Assembly (NCBI GenBank): GCA_031263385.1
Contig: JAISFX010000140.1
Location: 1-8,435 of the forward strand
From: Lactobacillus sp.
GTDB taxonomy: Bacteria; Pseudomonadota; Alphaproteobacteria; RF32; CAG-239
DNA length: 8,435 bases
Reading direction: 5' to 3'
Under the pieces are notes generated by a model, which searched no databases, was not told the origin of the DNA, and saw only the letters and a program-made list of their open reading frames with translations. This document shows positions 6,303 through 8,435 of this stretch, in pieces. The translations under genes were made by a program, and so were the position numbers. How positions within the stretch are numbered: position 1 is the first letter of the stretch; every line of letters begins with the position of its first letter.

Positions 6303-7788
6303 ATTCGCGAGAGATTTCGTAACCTGAATAGCCCTCGACAGCAGAGTTTGCATAAGCGAAATCTGTAGATGTGCCGGAGTGTATTCTGTAAAGGACATCT
6401 CCTTGCTCTACTTTGTCGCCAACTTTCTTCAATAAATCAAGCCCGGCCCCTGCAAATTTGTTGGCACCAGCCCAAACGCCTATGCTGTTAATGCGTTGGT
6501 TGTCTATTCTTTCAACAACGCCGCTGTAAGGAGCAAGGACTTCTCTGGTTAGGTGTCCGAGTTCCGGCTGAGGAGCTTTGCCTTGGGTATGGATTATCTT
6601 ATTAAGAGCCTCCAGCGCCCTGCCCGATTGTAAAATTTCTTTAGCTACGGCATAGCCTTGACCGCCTTTAAGCTTGGGGTCAAACTCCAATATACGACCT
6701 GCTAAGAACAATGATTTTTCTTTAAGGTCTTCAGGCGCATCTTCCTTATTACGAAGAATTTTCATAACATCGCGGGCTTCAAGTACAGGTCCTACACCAT
6801 TGCCAATAGGCTCGCTGCCATCAGTGATTACGGCATCAATATCTATGGAAAGCATATCTCCTACATATTCTACAAGTTTGCGAATTCGCAAGGCATCGTT
6901 GGTGTTTTTAATGCGAGCTTTATCGCCAACGGGGATGTCTATTACTAAATGGGTTACGCCTGTGGCAATTTTTATGGCCAAGATTGATGACACAACATGT
7001 TCTTTTTGGGTAATGCCTATTTGGCGCTCAACAGAGCGAACAAGTCTGTTAACAGGGGCGATATCCATGCTCTGGTAGCAGGCTATTGCGCCGCGGTTTT
7101 CGCGGATGCTTTTTTGAAGCGTTTTCTCATCAAGATTTACATTAGCAAGTACTGCAAAAGTGTCTGCAACGCCAGCCGTAGAGGTAAGCGACCTAGATGC
7201 CGTTTTGGGAATCGGCAAGCCATAGGCTGCAACGATGGCAGTGATGACGATATCTGTTTTATTGCCGGGGACGCCACCCAAAGAGTGGTGGTCGACAATG
7301 ATGTTTTCATTGTCCCAGTTTATGGTTTTATCGCCAATCAGGGCCTCTGTCATATGCAAGACCTCCGGGGCTGTCATAAAAGCTCCGGTTGAAACCAGAA
7401 ACGACACAATATCCATATTTGAATAACGGCGCTGCTCTATGTCGTGAGCAATCGAGCGATATTCTCCGGCGCTCAAAATATTGCCGGCGATTTTCTTTTT
7501 TATGGCATTAAGGCTTGGGGGGCGCGAAGCTATGGTCATTGACACATTGGCGCCTTCGGGAATGTTTATTAGCTTAAAAGCCTCTGTATTAAGGCCTAGC
7601 TCATTAGGTTTTACAATTTTGGCATCATCAACAACCTGTAAAAAGGCATAGACGGGCTTTACTCCGCCGTGAATCTCCATCTTAGTCAGAGACGCAACAT
7701 CTTCTACCTGATAGGTGGAGCAGTCCTTATGGACATAGACAGTGTTTTCGTTAAAAGAAGTAACATGAACGTGTTTTAGTGCCAGCAT
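6301..7788 (-). CDS. Thymidine phosphorylase family protein (DeoA-like type 2 / AMP phosphorylase-like)
   Basis: The family performs phosphorolysis of nucleosides or nucleoside monophosphates, releasing a free base and a sugar phosphate. At 495 residues it is longer than classical DeoA (about 440) because of an N-terminal domain of about 85 residues, as in archaeal AMP phosphorylases and the bacterial 'putative thymidine phosphorylase' group. Visible landmarks are the helical domain start (about 92-160), HHSLGGVPGNKTD (167-179), the phosphate-binding-type stretch KTASRSLTSTAGVAD (195-209), IPVGDKARIKN (285-295), and a C-terminal domain beginning near 410 with APYSGVVERID and ending GYEISRE. 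ATG 7786-7788 is preceded by AGGA (7798-7801) 9 nt upstream, and a consensus -10 box is found further up. It is the first gene of a unit with the S51 protein. Whether it takes thymidine, AMP or another substrate cannot be decided here; no type III RuBisCO or ribose 1,5-bisphosphate isomerase gene is in the window. Confidence 0.88.
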   Translation of the reverse strand: MLALKHVHVTSFNENTVYVHKDCSTYQVEDVASLTKMEIHGGVKPVYAFLQVVDDAKIVKPNELGLNTEAFKLINIPEGANVSMTIASRPPSLNAIKKKIAGNILSAGEYRSIAHDIEQRRYSNMDIVSFLVSTGAFMTAPEVLHMTEALIGDKTINWDNENIIVDHHSLGGVPGNKTDIVITAIVAAYGLPIPKTASRSLTSTAGVADTFAVLANVNLDEKTLQKSIRENRGAIACYQSMDIAPVNRLVRSVERQIGITQKEHVVSSILAIKIATGVTHLVIDIPVGDKARIKNTNDALRIRKLVEYVGDMLSIDIDAVITDGSEPIGNGVGPVLEARDVMKILRNKEDAPEDLKEKSLFLAGRILEFDPKLKGGQGYAVAKEILQSGRALEALNKIIHTQGKAPQPELGHLTREVLAPYSGVVERIDNQRINSIGVWAGANKFAGAGLDLLKKVGDKVEQGDVLYRIHSGTSTDFAYANSAVEGYSGYEISRE

Positions 7789-7797
7789 TGTTTGTAA

Positions 7798-7801
7798 TCC
7801 T
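7798..7801 (-). promoter_or_regulatory. Ribosome binding site of the phosphorylase gene
   Basis: AGGA (within TAAGGA) on the - strand, 9 nt before ATG 7788. Confidence 0.5.
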
Positions 7802-7818
7802 TACATTATTGCATTGGG

Positions 7819-7847
7819 ATTATACTATAAAAACTTTGTTTAATAAA
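7819..7847 (-). promoter_or_regulatory. Sigma70-type promoter of the phosphorylase-S51 unit
   Basis: A perfect TATAAT (7819-7824) lies on the - strand. The hexamer 17 nt upstream is a poor TTTATT (7842-7847), so the -35 is weak, but the upstream DNA is very AT-rich. Transcription would start near 7812, leaving a leader of about 24 nt. The site lies between the accD terminator and the phosphorylase, as expected for an independent unit. Confidence 0.6.
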
Positions 7848-7897
7848 CATTAATTTACGATTTTAGGCTCATTGGCATTGAGGGCAATAGAGGCAAC

Positions 7898-7931
7898 AAA
7901 AAAATAACCCCTCCTGAAACCAGAAGGGGTT
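7898..7931 (-). terminator. Intrinsic terminator of accD
   Basis: On the - strand an 11 bp stem AACCCCTTCTG / CAGGAGGGGTT (one T-G wobble) closes a GTTT loop and is followed by A and seven T. It begins 21 nt past the accD stop codon. It is a textbook Rho-independent terminator, so accD is the last gene of its transcript. Confidence 0.93.
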
Positions 7932-7952
7932 AGAAAGTGCGAAACTTTAACG

Positions 7953-8435
7953 TTATTTATTTTCAATCGCAAGTCTGGTAACTTGGGGTGCGTGATGGGT
8001 TAGGATGCTGATGATTCTGACAAGCTCATCCTTCATCTCGGCACGTCTTACAACAAGGTCAACCATGCCATGCTCTTTTAAGTATTCGGCACGTTGGAAG
8101 CCTTCAGGAAGTTTCTCGCGAATGGTTTGCTCAATAACTCTGGCGCCAGCAAAGCCTATGACACAGCCTTTTTCGGCCATATTAACATCGCCAAGCATTG
8201 CAAATGATGCTGAGACGCCGCCTGTGGTCGGGTCTGTTAAAATAGAGACAAACGGAAGACCTGCTTCTTTAACCTTGTTGACCGCTGCAGTGGTTCTGGC
8301 CATTTGCATTAAAGACAAAATGCCCTCTTGCATGCGCGCGCCACCTGAAGAGGCAACGGTAATGAAAGGTGAGTTGCTTTTGACAGCGATATCTGCCGCT
8401 TTGACTATTCCTTCACCAACAGCAGTACCCATTGA
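7953..8435 (-). CDS. accD: Acetyl-CoA carboxylase carboxyltransferase subunit beta, C-terminal part (5' partial)
   Basis: AccD pairs with AccA to transfer the carboxyl group from carboxybiotin to acetyl-CoA, making malonyl-CoA, the first committed step of fatty acid synthesis. About 160 residues are visible, corresponding to the second half of a protein of about 300. Hallmarks are SMGTAVGEG at the edge (matching GGSMGSVVG in E. coli), [50 protein letters not shown] and GFQRAEYL. The ATG at 8430-8432 is the internal Met of the SMG motif, not a start; the frame is open to the right edge, and the N-terminal zinc-ribbon lies outside. A strong terminator follows the TAA stop. In many proteobacteria folC follows accD; here it does not. 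Confidence 0.96.
   Translation of the reverse strand, partial: SMGTAVGEGIVKAADIAVKSNSPFITVASSGGARMQEGILSLMQMARTTAAVNKVKEAGLPFVSILTDPTTGGVSASFAMLGDVNMAEKGCVIGFAGARVIEQTIREKLPEGFQRAEYLKEHGMVDLVVRRAEMKDELVRIISILTHHAPQVTRLAIENK

Noticed and set aside
6291..6398. Longer S51 start at ATG 6398
   Set aside because: It overlaps the phosphorylase gene by 98 nt, adds residues with no family match, and a good ribosome binding site exists for ATG 6290.
6674..7392. Overlapping + strand open frames opposite the phosphorylase
   Set aside because: Both lie inside a conserved gene and encode no recognisable protein; they are shadow frames.
7832..7897. Remaining gap between the accD terminator and the phosphorylase promoter, checked for a small gene or operator
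   Set aside because: AT-rich with no plausible small ORF with a ribosome binding site and no convincing palindrome.

Overview
The window is AT-leaning bacterial chromosomal DNA. It probably comes from a low-GC alphaproteobacterium. That placement is an inference from the sequence style of DnaK (linker and C-terminal EEVKEDK tail), the DnaJ and AccD sequences, and the presence of a GH108 muramidase-type domain, which is common in alphaproteobacteria and their phages. No RNA gene, insertion sequence, CRISPR array or clear prophage boundary is visible. Most of the window is conserved housekeeping sequence.

Layout: at the left, on the + strand, is the 3' part of a long gene that runs in from outside the window (1-1697). 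It encodes a coiled-coil protein with a C-terminal GH108-like peptidoglycan hydrolase domain. It converges with dnaJ, and the two stop codons overlap within one CTAA. Everything to the right is on the - strand. In transcription order from the right these are: the C-terminal part of accD (7953-8435) with a strong intrinsic terminator; a promoter followed by a tight two-gene unit of a DeoA-like type 2 / AMP phosphorylase-like enzyme (6301-7788) and an S51 (peptidase E) family protein (5520-6290); then dnaK (3516-5429) with its own promoter, which carries overlapping sigma32-like and sigma70-like elements; a terminator; a Nudix hydrolase (2922-3422); and dnaJ (1694-2860).

How the genes relate: dnaK and dnaJ are the Hsp70/Hsp40 chaperone pair, here separated by a Nudix hydrolase instead of adjoining. 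The Nudix start codon lies about 25 nt past the dnaK terminator, so its expression probably depends on terminator read-through or on a promoter hidden in the end of dnaK. The phosphorylase and S51 genes are 10 nt apart and the second ribosome binding site overlaps the first stop codon, so they are very likely co-transcribed and possibly translationally coupled. AccD belongs to fatty acid synthesis and is transcriptionally insulated from its neighbour by the terminator.

Three gene starts need care. The GH108 gene is open to the window edge. The Nudix start is placed at ATG 3422 and not at the TTG at 3449. The S51 start is placed at ATG 6290 and not at the upstream ATG at 6398. I see no convincing undescribed system. 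The most unusual items are the coiled-coil GH108 protein with an enlarged catalytic loop, and the dnaK-terminator-Nudix-dnaJ arrangement.
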